Numbered from the stretch's first letter, positions 51,185 to 61,619 are shown. The stretch is 64,000 nt of DNA from Amycolatopsis antarctica (GCF_002262875.1 NZ_NKYE01000018.1:1-64000), one strand, 5' to 3'. Notes: a model not told the origin generated them from the letters alone. Translations and numbers: made by a program.

Positions 51185-52051
51185 ATGACCTCAGAACACG
51201 ACACCACATCCGCACGCGCGCTCGACGTCGAGACCACATCGTCTGAGACCCAGCAGCACACCTTCGTCAACATCGCTGAGCCCTCGGTCGCGCGCGCGTA
51301 TGACTGGTACCTCGGCGGCAGCCACAACACCGCTGTCGACCGTGCCTTCGCTGAGCAATACGCACACATACTCCCAGCGAAAACAATGGCGATCGACAAT
51401 CGACAATTCCTGCGCCGGGTCGTCACCTATCTCATCGAAACCGAAGGAATCCGGCAATTCGTCGACATCGGCTCCGGCATTCCCACCGTCGGTAACGTGC
51501 ACGAGATCGCCCACGAGATCACCCCGGACGTCAAGGTGGTCTACGTCGACAACGACCCGGTCGCGGTCGAACAATCGCGCATCATCCTGCGCGACAACCC
51601 CCATGCGAGGGTGATCGACGCCGACCTGCGCACCCCCGCTCACATCCTCGATCATCACGACCTCCTGGAGACCCTCGACCTCACCCAGCCCACCGCGGTG
51701 CTCATGGTCGCGGTCTTGCACTTCGTCGGCGGTGACCACGACCCCGATCACATCATCGGCCAGTACCTCAGCGAGCTCCCGGCAGGCAGCTTCCTCGCGG
51801 TGTCGCACCTCAGCCACGAACACGTCGGATCAGAGCTCGCCGAGAAGGTCCACCACGGCAGCAGGGTGTACCGCGACGCGGGGAAACCCTTGTACAGCCG
51901 CAACAGCGCCGACCTCGCGCACTGGCTTCGACGCTGCGAGGTGTTCGCACCCGGGATCGTGCCGGTAACCCAATGGCGACCCGAATCCCCACACCCCGAT
52001 ACACGTCCCGAACACCAGCTCATCATCGGAGCACTGGCCCGCACCCGCTGA
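51185..52051 (+). CDS. DUF574 (SAV2177-type) SAM-dependent methyltransferase
   Basis: 288 residues. Signature blocks: VNIAEPSVARAYDWYLGGSH and NTAVDR, NRQFLRRVVTYLIETEGIRQ, FVDIGSGIPTVGNVHEIA (SAM motif I), VYVDNDPVAV, then RPTA-like QPTAVLMVAVLHFV and YSRNSADLAHWL. This family is abundant in Streptomyces, Nocardia and Pseudonocardiales. Natural substrates are unknown. It is divergent from the sigma operon. Confidence 0.93.
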   Translation: MTSEHDTTSARALDVETTSSETQQHTFVNIAEPSVARAYDWYLGGSHNTAVDRAFAEQYAHILPAKTMAIDNRQFLRRVVTYLIETEGIRQFVDIGSGIPTVGNVHEIAHEITPDVKVVYVDNDPVAVEQSRIILRDNPHARVIDADLRTPAHILDHHDLLETLDLTQPTAVLMVAVLHFVGGDHDPDHIIGQYLSELPAGSFLAVSHLSHEHVGSELAEKVHHGSRVYRDAGKPLYSRNSADLAHWLRRCEVFAPGIVPVTQWRPESPHPDTRPEHQLIIGALARTR

Positions 52052-52644
52052 CCCTGTTCCCCCACCGTCGCAGACAGCGAAGTCACCGAGCCTGGCGCCG
52101 ACCCGTGCCGGAGACAGGCGATACCGACCCTCGACGGTGACGCCGCTGTGGGCTGGAGTCGACGTGGGTGTCAGGACTCGGCCGACATGGCCGGGGCTCA
52201 CTGACGGTGCCGGCGCAGGGGCGGGGTCCGGTAGTACTCAGGAGCGTTGAGCCGGTACCCGGACCGGAGGTGATGATGGTCAGCGCGTGGTCACGCGGCC
52301 GGCGAGTTCCCCCGCGCTGGGGCGTGCGCCGCGGTGGGCGTCGATAGCCCAGGGCTGCCGCTGCTGCCACTCACACGAGGGCCGGCCCGGCAGCCCGGCT
52401 CGCGTGGAAACTCCTGCAGGCCCCGGCGAGCGGGCAGCGCCACCGAGTAGGGCTGCTCGCCGGTGGACAGCGGCGTCCCGGTGGGACTGATTCCGACCAG
52501 CCGGACGGCCTGGCCTTTCCACGCGAGATTGGAGGACCAGAACTTAACCCGAAGCCCCGACAAGACACCGACTCTCCCGCAGGGCTTTCACGTGGTCGAG
52601 TGTCGAGTCCCTCACGCCAACGCAGCGCGGTCATCCAGCGCCGA
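52052..52644. other. About 0.6 kb without a recognised gene
   Basis: Several frames overlap. A minus-strand stretch (LRVKFWSSNLAWKGQAVRLV, near 52500-52555) looks protein-like but is short, without start or family. It may be the tail of an eroded gene downstream of the helicase. Confidence 0.35.
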
Positions 52645-55246
52645 TCACTCCGTCTGGGCGAGTCGGTCCTCATAGTCGGCGAGCTTGAGTCGCCAGCAGG
52701 TGGCGGTGACGTCGTCGATCCAGTGCTTGCCCAGCACGGTGGGGTCGGCCTTGTCGCCGACACCGAGGGAGAGTTTCACCATCTCGCCGAGCGCGGTGAT
52801 CGCGTCGTCGGTGAGGTTGGTGATGAACTCGAGGGTGAAGTTGGGAAGCTGCCGCCGGTCCAACGTCTTTGAATAATCAGTGTTTCCCTGGTGGTATTCC
52901 ACGGCACTCGAGTAGTGAGCGCACATCATGTGTCCCGCCGTCCGCTCAGCCTCGGTCAGACGGCTCTCGTCGGCGGCGGTGCAGTACCGCAGGCTGGACT
53001 TGTTCTCGCTCGGGTGTGTCCATCCGACCAGGGAGATCAGCTTGATCAGGCGGTAGTTGTCGTCGATGAGCCCGATCTTGCCGGCCGCCTGATTCCGGTT
53101 GTCGCGGTGTCGATTGGAAGGCTCGGTACCGCTGTTTGGTGACGCACACGATGACGGCGTGCATGAACTTCTCGCGGTCGGGCACTTGCACTGCCCAGCG
53201 TTCGTCGGTGCGGGTGTTCCACAGCACGCCGCTTCGGTGGCCGCTCATCACGAGGTAGAGCGCCAGCTGTAGGAACATGGCGCGGTCGAGTTCGGAGACG
53301 AACTTGAGCTCGTAGACCTGGCCGTCGTGCACGGCGTCGGCGACACCCACGAACGTGATCGGTGTCGCCGCCGGTGCTGCGACAGCCGTGCCGGACAGGT
53401 CCATCGGCACCTGGGCCGCGCAGTCGCGGGGGAGCTGTGTCGCCAGTCGTCTGGTCAGTGCGTCGCGCACCTCGCCGTTGACTTTTCGGGTGACTTGTTC
53501 TGCGTAGCGCATCTGGTCCGTGTCGACGGCGGTCAGCAGCAGCGAGTTGTCCCAGGGGTCCTCGCTCAGCTTGCCGCTGAGCTGCTTCGCGATCGGTTTG
53601 GGGTTGAGGATCACCTCGATGGCGGGGTTGTACCTGTCGAAGAACACCGCCTCCTGGTAGTGCCCTACCACGGGGGAGAGGTCGATCAGCCCGTCGACGC
53701 GGTCGATGGTGATCTCCTCACCTGCGCCGTCGTCGAGGCGCCGTCTGTCGAGTAGATCGACGCAGGCTTGGAGGTTCTCCGCGTAGGTGAAGTCGAAGCA
53801 GTCCGAGGCCAGCAACGGCTTGTCATACGTTGGCAGGTCCTCGGTCAGGAGCTGCGTGAATCGCTGTATGGGGATGTATCCGATGCTTTTGGGTTGCCGG
53901 TGAGCATGTTGTGACCGCACGAAGAGGACGTCGTGCTTTCCGCGGGAGGCTGCGACCAGGAACACGTTGCGCAGGACGGTCGTGTCGACGTTCGGGAACC
54001 CGCAGCGCAGGTTCCACATGGCCTCGTCGTAGTCGAACACCACGCTCACTGGGCGTTCGAGGCCTTTGCTGGAGTCGAACGTCGTGAACACCGCGGTGTC
54101 GTCGCTGTAGGTCACTGAGGTGTCGCTGTCGCGGATGGAGGCGTAGACGGTTTCCTTGTTGAAGATCTCGCCATGATCGCGTTCCAGGTGATTTAGTGCC
54201 TCGGCCATCTTGCCGTTGCGTCTGCCCAGGCACAGCAGGTCGCCGGGCTTCTTCGCTCTCATGAAGTCAAGTGCCTCGTGGTAGGAGACGTATCGGATCG
54301 TCTGGTCGGGGTTGACGCCCACCACCGGCTTGTTCCATGCCTCGCTGAGTTGCGCGCCGAGTTCCTGACCGGCCCGGAAGGACTGCGTGAACGGCATCTG
54401 CTCGGCCTGCTGGGTGATCTCCCTGGCGAAGCGCTGCACGTCCAAGGTCGTGTTCGAGTGCACTTTCTGAGCCAGGTCACCGACCAGCACGGTCTGCATG
54501 GACGGTTTCAGCGACTTGATGTTGCGCAGCAGCTGCGCGTACTCCTCGTTGATGTCCTGGTACTCATCGACCACGAGCAGGTCGAATCTGGGGAACCACG
54601 CCGAGAGACTGGTGAACGCCGCGTTGAACCGGCGGAGGGATTCGTCAAGACCGCATTTGATGCCCGCCCTGCGCAGTGAGGGGTACACGATCCCGTGGTA
54701 GTTCTGCACTTTCGCGTGTTTCACCCGGCGTTGCGCGTCGGCTTTCAACAGCTTGCTGTAGGTCAGGTACAGCACCCGCCGGTCCCGGCCCACTTCGGTG
54801 CATAACGCCTGAATCGCTGTGGTCTTGCCCGATCCCACCGTCGCATCGACAATCACATCCCGCCCCGCCCGCACCGCATCGATCATTCGCCGCTGTTCGC
54901 CACTCAACGGCGCAGACGGCACCGCGGCACTGCGGCCATGACTTTTTAGCTGGTTCGATGTCCGGCTCGGGCTCGTGGCCACAGCGAAGTTCGAGTTGGC
55001 CGCCAGGTGTTCCCGCAGCACCGCCTCGCCATCAGCTCGCAACGCCGGCCGTAGTTGAGGCGGCAGCAGCACGTGACACCGTTCCTGCAGCGCACGGGGC
55101 GTGCGCTGCAAGGTTCCGGCCAGCGCGTCCAGCGCCACACCGCGCCGGAGCCCGTCCAGCAGCGTCTCGGTGTCCTCCGCGGACCAGGCCGCACCCGCGC
55201 GGCGCGGTGTGGACCTGGCGCCCTCACTCCAGCTCTCAGTAGTCAC
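52645..55246 (-). pseudogene. UvrD-like SF1 helicase with nuclease-like C-terminus, frameshifted
   Basis: From ATG 55246: a helical N-terminus, Walker A VDATVGSGKTTAIQAL, Walker B FDLLVVDEYQDINEE (DEYQ), GDLAQKVHS (motif III), and a late helicase motif TTFDSSKGLERPVSVVFDYD. After about residue 640, GVADAVHDGQVYELKFVSEL resembles a PD-(D/E)XK core (D, ExK) as in RecB/Cas4-like nucleases. Near 53085-53120 the frame changes. The other frame continues with IGLIDDNYRLIKLISLVGWT and ends ADYEDRLAQTE at 52645. One base change would give one protein of about 865 residues; two separate genes are the alternative. Could act in repair or defence. Confidence 0.75.
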
Positions 55247-55345
55247 CTCGTCACGCTATCGACAACCAGCGACAAAATATGCAGACTTCGCCTGGTTTGT
55301 GCTGCCGCGAACGTGCCTCGGCTGTCCCGCTATCGGTCGTGACGG

Positions 55346-55828
55346 CTACCCCGGTAGGACTGACGCGGTCTCCCAGCCGAACTCGTCGAAATGTCGGCCG
55401 TTCCGGACGTTGTCGAGCGCACGTGGGACGAAGTCGAGCACGTCGGCGGGCAAGCTGCCCGGATCGGCCCAGACGAGTTCGCTGCACTTGTGCGCCTCGC
55501 GGATGCGCGGCTCGCCCTTCCAGGCGTCGGTGGAAAAGAAGAAGTCCACCCGAGGTTCGGCCGAGCGGCGGAACATCACCCCGGCCGGGAGCAGATCGGC
55601 CGGGTCGAGCTCGATCCCGATCTCCTCGGCGGACTCGCGAACCACGCAGTCGGTGACCATCTCTCCCATGTCCACGTGCCCGGCTACGAAGGCGAGCCGA
55701 TCCCGACCGTAGTCAGTGCCATCGCGCCGCATCAGCAGCACGCGGCAGGTCATGGGGTCGGTGAGGATCAGGTGAACGGCGACGGGATAACGCTCGTGCT
55801 GGGTGTCCCGGATGAACTGATCTACCAC
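55346..55828 (-). CDS. Nudix hydrolase
   Basis: 160 residues. Nudix box GHVDMGEMVTDCVVRESAEE followed by IGI fits GX5EX7REUXEEXGU. GTG 55828 has AGGAG 5 bases upstream and is preferred over the ATG at 55846. N-terminal strand VAVHLILTDPMTCRVLLMRR. Hydrolyses a nucleoside-diphosphate-linked substrate, identity unknown. Confidence 0.9.
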   Translation of the reverse strand: MVDQFIRDTQHERYPVAVHLILTDPMTCRVLLMRRDGTDYGRDRLAFVAGHVDMGEMVTDCVVRESAEEIGIELDPADLLPAGVMFRRSAEPRVDFFFSTDAWKGEPRIREAHKCSELVWADPGSLPADVLDFVPRALDNVRNGRHFDEFGWETASVLPG

Positions 55829-55916
55829 GTTTCTCCTGTCTCTCAACGCGAACGAGTCGAACGCGGCGAGCCGCCGCGGGAAACTGACAACATCACATCC
55901 GACAGGCGACTTGCCT

Positions 55917-56015
55917 GATGAACGGCGGGCACGCCCCGCTGTCCATCCGCGTAGCCACTCCCGGTCCGCCGCATCAGCAGAAATTTTCCTTGCTGGACGA
56001 GGAAGACGTGCACGG
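55917..56015 (-). pseudogene. Nudix gene, N-terminal remnant
   Basis: The stretch LTVHVFLVQQGKFLLMRRTG and SGYADGQ resembles the first strands of a Nudix domain, stopping before the Nudix box. It is fused in frame to the C-terminal end of the IS481 transposase. It is not part of the intact Nudix gene nearby and is likely a second gene cut by insertion. Confidence 0.5.
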
Positions 56016-56041
56016 TAAGGGGTAGCGGTGGTGCTTGGTGT

Positions 56042-57034
56042 TGAAGGCGTACTGCGGGGCGGCCATGGGTGTCCTTAGCTGGCGGTGGCTGACCGCCTGC
56101 GCCGGAGTGGGGTCGGTGGTAGTTGTAGTGAATGTTCCAGACCGCGATCGCGGCTGAGCGCGCGTCCTCGCTGGTGAAGTCCCGGGCGTAGAGCAGTTCT
56201 TCGACCAAGATCCGCTGATAACGCTCCACCTTCCCGTTGTGGCGAGGCGTGTAGGGCTTGGTCTTCTGATGCCGGGACCGGGTTCCAACGATTCGAGCGA
56301 AGTCTCCGGAGCGATAGCACGCACCGTTGTCGGTGACGACGCGATGGATGTGGGTGATGCCATGGGCGGCGAACCAGACCTTGGCACGGGCAAGGAATGC
56401 CGCCGCGGTGGCTCCCTTCTCGTCGAGTAGAAGCTCGGTGTAGGAGAGCCTGGAGAAGCCGTCGATGGCGGAGTGCAGGTAGGTGTACCCGCGTCGTGCG
56501 CCAGCTGACTTGGCACGGCCAGCGGCCTTGGCTTGGTCGCTGTCGCGGCCGTGGATGCGCCAGCCGCCGCCGTCGGGGATGCGGCCGACCTTCTTCACGT
56601 CCAGGTGCACCATGTGCCCGGGCCAACGGGCAGTGATCTTGCCCGGTTTGCGGTTGTTCTCGCCGTCAGGGTCGATGAACCGTCGTCGACCGAGGCCGAG
56701 GCGAGTCAGGTGCCGAGTCACGGTGCGGCGAATGGTCTGGTGGCCCAGGTCGGCGAATTCGTCGGTGATGCGCTGGGCCGACCACTTGTGTTCACGCCGC
56801 CAGGTCCCGATGTGTTCGACGACCCAGGCGGGTGTCGCGTGCGGACTCCGATGCGGAGTCGGCGAGCGGTCCTGAAGTCCGGCGTCACCGTGACGCCGCC
56901 AGCGGTTGACCCACTTCGACGCGCAGGCGCGCGAGATGCCCATCTCAGCTGCAACGTGAGCGATCGGTCGGGTTCGGCACCGCCGATCAGCCGCCGACGG
57001 CCCTCGATGGACAGTGGTGCGTTGGCGTGACTCA
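56042..57034 (-). mobile_element. IS481-family transposase, decayed
   Basis: The N-terminal end SHANAPLSIEGRRRLI (GTG 57034) and the rest, starting RCRTRPIAHVAAEMGISRAC, are one frame apart, with a shift near 56980. The body has an HTH, VHLDVKKVGRIPDGGGWRIH (first catalytic Asp), VVTDNGACYRSGDFA (second Asp) and GKVERYQRILVEELL (Glu). The normal C-terminus is replaced after HYNYHRPHSGAGGQPP. Clear terminal inverted repeats are not seen. Inactive remnant. GTG 57034 overlaps the SDR stop. Confidence 0.85.
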
Positions 57035-58012
57035 CGCGGTCGCTCCGCCATTGATGTTGACACCGGTGATCTGGGCAGACATCTGCCATAGACGCTCGGC
57101 GCTTTCGGGGTCGATGGCGTAGCCACGAACACCACCATCGTCCATCGATCCTCCCGGGCTGGCGAGCGGCGCGATGTCGCAGTCCTCGCAGTAGACCCCG
57201 CCACGGCTGTCCAGCACGGGGGACGTCGCCGCCCACAGCCCGGTCGCTGAGCCTTCGCTCGACGTCTTGAAGCCGGGCCCAATGACATTCCCTTCTGCGT
57301 CAATCCACCCCCGCTCGATCTGCTCGGCCGTAGTCATGTCGCGCTGCAGGTCGGTGATGATGGCCCCGGGATGCAGGGAGAAGGCGCGGATTCCGTTGTT
57401 CTTCCCGACTGCGTCAAGGTGCACTGCGAACAAGACGTTGGCCGTCTTTGACTGGCCATACGCCAACCATCGGTCGTAGCCGTGGTCGAAGTTCAGGTCG
57501 TCCCATCGGATATCAGACAGGTGGTGTCCAGCCGAGGAGTACGACACCACGCGAGCACCGCCTGCGTTCGCAAGCAGCGGGAGCAGCAGGTTGATGAGGA
57601 CGAAGTGACCCAGGTGGTTGATCGCGAACTGGCTCTCCCATCCGGGCCCGACGCGCCGCTCCGGTGAGGCCATGACCCCAGCGGCAGCGATAGCGATGTC
57701 CAGCTTCGGTTCGGACTCACAGAGGCACTCGCCAGCCCTGCGTACGCTCACGAGATCGGCGAGGTCCATCGGAATCACCGAGACGCCCTTGAGGCCATCC
57801 AGTCGGGAAGTGGCGAGGTCCGGACGCCGCGCCGGCACGAGCACACGTGCCCCCGCCTTCACCAGGGTTCGCGTGGTTTCTAGCCCCAGGCCGGAATATC
57901 CGCCAGTGACCAGCGCCGTCTTGCCGCCGAGATCGACGCTGGCTATCACCTCCTCTGCCGAGGATGCGGTCGTGAATCCTGACTGGAGCGGTGTCTGTTG
58001 GTTGATCGTCAT
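57032..58012 (-). CDS. Short-chain dehydrogenase/reductase (SDR)
   Basis: 326 residues. NADP(H) loop TGGYSGLG (TGxxxGxG), AAAGVMA (NNAG-equivalent), SSAGHH (Ser) and YGQSKTAN (YxxxK). Resembles retinol-dehydrogenase-like or WWOX-like extended bacterial SDRs. Divergent from a MerR gene with a perfect palindrome between them, so it is probably MerR-controlled. The substrate is unknown. Confidence 0.92.
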   Translation of the reverse strand: MTINQQTPLQSGFTTASSAEEVIASVDLGGKTALVTGGYSGLGLETTRTLVKAGARVLVPARRPDLATSRLDGLKGVSVIPMDLADLVSVRRAGECLCESEPKLDIAIAAAGVMASPERRVGPGWESQFAINHLGHFVLINLLLPLLANAGGARVVSYSSAGHHLSDIRWDDLNFDHGYDRWLAYGQSKTANVLFAVHLDAVGKNNGIRAFSLHPGAIITDLQRDMTTAEQIERGWIDAEGNVIGPGFKTSSEGSATGLWAATSPVLDSRGGVYCEDCDIAPLASPGGSMDDGGVRGYAIDPESAERLWQMSAQITGVNINGGATA

Positions 58013-58026
58013 GCCGCGAACCTAGA

Positions 58027-58046
58027 ATCTAGAGCGGACTCTAGAT
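58027..58046. promoter_or_regulatory. Perfect 20-bp palindrome between SDR and merR
   Basis: Arms ATCTAGAG and CTCTAGAT around CGGA. It lies 14 bp before the SDR start and 20 bp before the MerR start, as expected for a MerR-family operator. Confidence 0.7.
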
Positions 58047-58066
58047 CAAGCGCGGAAGGGTGTGGC

Positions 58067-58495
58067 ATGACCATCGATGCGCAGCAGCAGGAGACCTTCA
58101 CGATCGGCGAGGTCGCCGAGCGAACCGGGCTCAGCGTTCACGCGTTGCGCTACTACGAGCGACAGGACCTGCTCGTCGGCCCAGTCCAACGAACGTCTGG
58201 CGGTCGCCGCATCTACACTGCCGTCGACATCGACTGGCTCCAGATCTGCGTCAAGCTCCGGGAGTCCGGCATGCCTCTCGCGGACCTGGCTAGGTTCGCG
58301 GCCCTCGTCAGGCAAGGGTCGGGCAACGAGGACGAACGACTCAAGCTCCTCGACGAACACCGCCAACACATCGAGGCCCAGATCCACGCGCTCGAAGAAT
58401 GCCGCGCGCTGATTGAATGGAAGGTCGGCGTGTACAGCAAGCACCTTCGGGCCGGTACCGCGACGGGGCTATGGGATCCCGGGCACGGACCCTGA
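58067..58495 (+). CDS. MerR-family regulator
   Basis: 142 residues from ATG 58067. Winged HTH: FTIGEVAERTGLSVHALRYY, ERQDLL, SGGRRIYTAVDIDWLQICVK. A dimerisation helix follows (EDERLKLLDEHRQHIEAQIH). No Cys signature for metals or redox, so an organic signal is likely. The pair MerR-SDR is common in actinobacteria. Confidence 0.92.
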   Translation: MTIDAQQQETFTIGEVAERTGLSVHALRYYERQDLLVGPVQRTSGGRRIYTAVDIDWLQICVKLRESGMPLADLARFAALVRQGSGNEDERLKLLDEHRQHIEAQIHALEECRALIEWKVGVYSKHLRAGTATGLWDPGHGP

Positions 58496-58740
58496 TCGTC
58501 CGCCGACGTCGCAGCGTCATCAACCTTCTGCCCCGCAACATCTAGGCCTTCCAGCACGGCAACCTTGGCCACCACCGATCTGGGACGCGTCGTCGCCTAA
58601 CCACCTCCAGAGTGGCCAAGATGCGCCACCGCGGCTCTCAGCAGAACGGGTATCCGCAGGGAGGTTGGCGGTAGGCTCCCAGGCTGACGAAATCGTGGTG
58701 AGCGAACCTGCCAGGGGCGTGCCCTAGGCAAGCGCACGAC
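58496..58740. other. Intergenic region before the NACHT gene
   Basis: About 245 bp with no gene; should hold the NACHT promoter. No SOS-like or other operator is evident. Confidence 0.35.
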
Positions 58741-58755
58741 ATGGAGAGGATGTTC

Positions 58756-61560
58756 GTGGCGAACGACTATCACCTGGAGGAGCTTGGTCCTCGCGCATTC
58801 GAGCAGCTTGCTGCGGCGTTGGCAGCCGCTTCTTTCGGTCTGGGGCTGGAGGTGTACGGGGCAGGCAAGGATGGAGGTAGGGAGGCGACGTTCCGAGGGC
58901 GCATCGACTGGGACGGCGGTGCGACGACCTGGGACGGATACACGGTCGTGCAGGCCAAGCAACGTGAACATGTGGCCGACCCCGCCAACAACTTGCTGTG
59001 GCTCCAGCGTCAGATCCGTGACGAACTGAACTCCTGGATGAGGCAGGGGGCCAAGCGCACGCCGTTCCCGCAGCAAGTTCTATTTGTCACGAATGCAAGA
59101 CTGTCGGCTGCACCCGGTGGTGGAGTCGACAAGATTCGCGAGTACGCAACGACGGAGCTCGAACGCAGCCATGCAGCCGACACGGTGGATACGCTGCGGT
59201 CACGTGGACTGCAAGATATTCGGATATGGCACCGGGATACATTGAACGCACTGATCTCGAACAATCAGGATGCCCGTGCTGCGTTTCCCGCCCTGCTAAC
59301 GGTCGGAGACCTTCTCGAACGGCTTAGTTCATTATCGGGAATTTCGGATCCTGCGGGCTTGGCGCCGTTGCTACGCGCTCATGCCCAGAGTGCCCTCGGT
59401 CACGACAGGTGGGTCCGTTTCGGGGAGGCTGCAGGCATGCAAGGCCGTCAGTCGGTTGATCGCATCGTCGTCGACCTCCCCGTGCGCGACGGTGACGGCC
59501 AGCGAGAGCAGGTGCTAAAGGCGTGTCTGAATCAAGGGGACTCTGTATTGCGCCGGTCGGTATGGCGCAGTGACAAGCCGCGGCACCTCGTCATCACCGG
59601 AGCTGCTGGCAATGGCAAGAGCACCGTGGCAAAGTACCTTACACAGGTGTACCGCGGGCGTTTTCTCGACGGCGACGCCGGCCTCGCTAGCGCCAAGGAC
59701 ATTGTCACTGAAACCAATGACTCACTGGGGCGGATCGGAATTCCCGCACCCACCAGTCGCAGATGGCCATTGAACGTGTCGTTGCCGACAATGGCGAATG
59801 ATATGGGGCCATCTGGCGGCCCTTCAATGATGCGCTGGCTGAGTCAATACGTGTCGGAACGGGCGTCCGTTGAATTCATGCCTGCCGCGCTGGAGAAGTG
59901 GCTCGCAGCATGGCCGTGCGTGCTCCTTCTCGACGGACTAGACGAAGTCACTGCTCCGTCGCTGAGGCAGCGAGTGCTCGATGAGATTACCGAGTTCGTC
60001 GAACGCGCCGATCAAGTCGACGCCGACCTACTCGTCGTCGTTACGACACGACCCACCGGCTATACCGAACGCATTATGCCGACCGAGTTTGCGCAAATCG
60101 ACCTTGACTACTTGACCATTGACGAAGCCGTCAAGTACGGACAACACGTAACTGAGCATCGATTGCATGACGATGCGCATTTAAAGGAACAGCTTCTCGA
60201 ACGATTTGGACGCGCGGTAGCGGCTCCGGCGACCGAGCGGCTGATCAAGACGCCGCTCCAGGTTCTGATCCTTACGTTCATCCTGGAGAACCTAGGAGAC
60301 CTGCCCGCAACGCGCTATGAATTGTTCTGGTACTACTACGATGCTGTCTATCGACGCGAACAGGAAAAACCCACATCGCATCGAGAATTTCTACGTGGCC
60401 ATCGCGATGACATCACAGAACTCCATGAGCGCGTAGGCCTGGTGCTACAAACGCGCTGCGAGGGAACAGGCGAATCCCGAGCCCGCTTGCCCTTGAACGA
60501 CCTTCGATCACTTGCCCGAGCCCGGATGCTCGAAGTCGGGTACCAGGAGTTAACCGCAGCGGACATGCTTGCTAAACAGATCGTCGAGATCGCGACGACT
60601 CGCTTAGTGCTCTTGACTGCCGACGAAGACGAAAGCGTGTCTTTCGAAGTCCGTAGCCTCCAAGAGTTGATGGCAGCGCGAGCGCTGGTCAACGGCGACG
60701 ACGAGACTATCCGAGGGAATCTCGTCGCCACTGCTCCCAGTCCTCACTGGCGCAATACGTGGCTGTTCGCAGCGGGAAAGCTCTTCGGCGACAGCGATCA
60801 CCGGCGCCATCTGGTGCTGGACATCGTTGACCAGTTTGACCGGTCCAATGGGGCCTGGCCAGGTTGGCTCTGTCCTATCGGACCCGAACTAGCCGCTCAT
60901 CTTCTCGACGACGGACTCGCCGAGACAAAGCCGGCTGCTCTGCGTTCACTTGTGACGATCGCTCTTCGTAGCCTGACAGGTCCGATGCCAGAAGAATTTA
61001 CCGCCGTCGCTAAGGGACTTTCTTACGCTGCTCGACACAAGTCGCTCAATACGCTGATTCGGAACGAATTGCGCGCTGCGTTCGCTGGGAGCCCGACGGC
61101 GGTGAACGTCGCGAGCGTATTGCTGTTAGCGACGACCGGAGTTCTAGTTCCAGGACAGCCGTTAAAGGCAACGACGAGAAATGCAACGAAGCTCTGGACC
61201 AGTGCCCCGCCGCCAGGGCCGACGACGACAGTCGGCAAGCTGTTGCGTGAGCCGTGGGAGGACCTCAGCGACCAGCCCGGTGCCGCGCTGGTGGAACCCG
61301 CGATCAGCGAGTGTAAGGACCTGACCCTGCGCTTCTTGCCGGACGGCAGCCTGTGGCCGGCTGCGGTTCCGGCCTCATTCAGTTGCCGCGGGCTTGACGA
61401 GGTCCTCGGCGACGACGATGCGGCGAGCCTGTTGGAGTTGTGTCTTGGCGACCTTGACCCTCAGCGGTGGGCTGCGCGTTCTCTCCTTGCACACGCGGTG
61501 TCGGCCGCGCGATCGCGGTTACCGATCGGCGACAAGCTATCCATGTCCTACCTCGACTGA
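58756..61560 (+). CDS. Nuclease-NACHT STAND ATPase (bacterial NLR-like defence candidate)
   Basis: 934 residues from GTG 58756, with GGAGAGG 6 bases upstream; an in-frame ATG at 58741 is possible. N-terminus (1-160): PD-(D/E)XK-type fold with GPRAFEQLAAAL, GKDGGREA (Asp) and YTVVQAKQRE (QxK). NACHT module: Walker A ITGAAGNGKSTVAKYL (about 280), Walker B CVLLLDGLDEV (about 390), sensor VVTTRPTGYTE, winged-helix region with TPLQVLILTFILENLGDLPA. The C-terminal 300 residues are helical and diverse, typical of ligand-sensing ends. Bacterial NACHT proteins can protect against phage by activating an effector after sensing; here the nuclease would be the effector. Confidence 0.85.
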   Translation: MANDYHLEELGPRAFEQLAAALAAASFGLGLEVYGAGKDGGREATFRGRIDWDGGATTWDGYTVVQAKQREHVADPANNLLWLQRQIRDELNSWMRQGAKRTPFPQQVLFVTNARLSAAPGGGVDKIREYATTELERSHAADTVDTLRSRGLQDIRIWHRDTLNALISNNQDARAAFPALLTVGDLLERLSSLSGISDPAGLAPLLRAHAQSALGHDRWVRFGEAAGMQGRQSVDRIVVDLPVRDGDGQREQVLKACLNQGDSVLRRSVWRSDKPRHLVITGAAGNGKSTVAKYLTQVYRGRFLDGDAGLASAKDIVTETNDSLGRIGIPAPTSRRWPLNVSLPTMANDMGPSGGPSMMRWLSQYVSERASVEFMPAALEKWLAAWPCVLLLDGLDEVTAPSLRQRVLDEITEFVERADQVDADLLVVVTTRPTGYTERIMPTEFAQIDLDYLTIDEAVKYGQHVTEHRLHDDAHLKEQLLERFGRAVAAPATERLIKTPLQVLILTFILENLGDLPATRYELFWYYYDAVYRREQEKPTSHREFLRGHRDDITELHERVGLVLQTRCEGTGESRARLPLNDLRSLARARMLEVGYQELTAADMLAKQIVEIATTRLVLLTADEDESVSFEVRSLQELMAARALVNGDDETIRGNLVATAPSPHWRNTWLFAAGKLFGDSDHRRHLVLDIVDQFDRSNGAWPGWLCPIGPELAAHLLDDGLAETKPAALRSLVTIALRSLTGPMPEEFTAVAKGLSYAARHKSLNTLIRNELRAAFAGSPTAVNVASVLLLATTGVLVPGQPLKATTRNATKLWTSAPPPGPTTTVGKLLREPWEDLSDQPGAALVEPAISECKDLTLRFLPDGSLWPAAVPASFSCRGLDEVLGDDDAASLLELCLGDLDPQRWAARSLLAHAVSAARSRLPIGDKLSMSYLD

Positions 61561-61619
61561 ACGCGCGGTGTGGCTTGGCTGCTGCGCAGGTGCGTGGCGC
61601 CAGATGGTCGTGGTGGATC

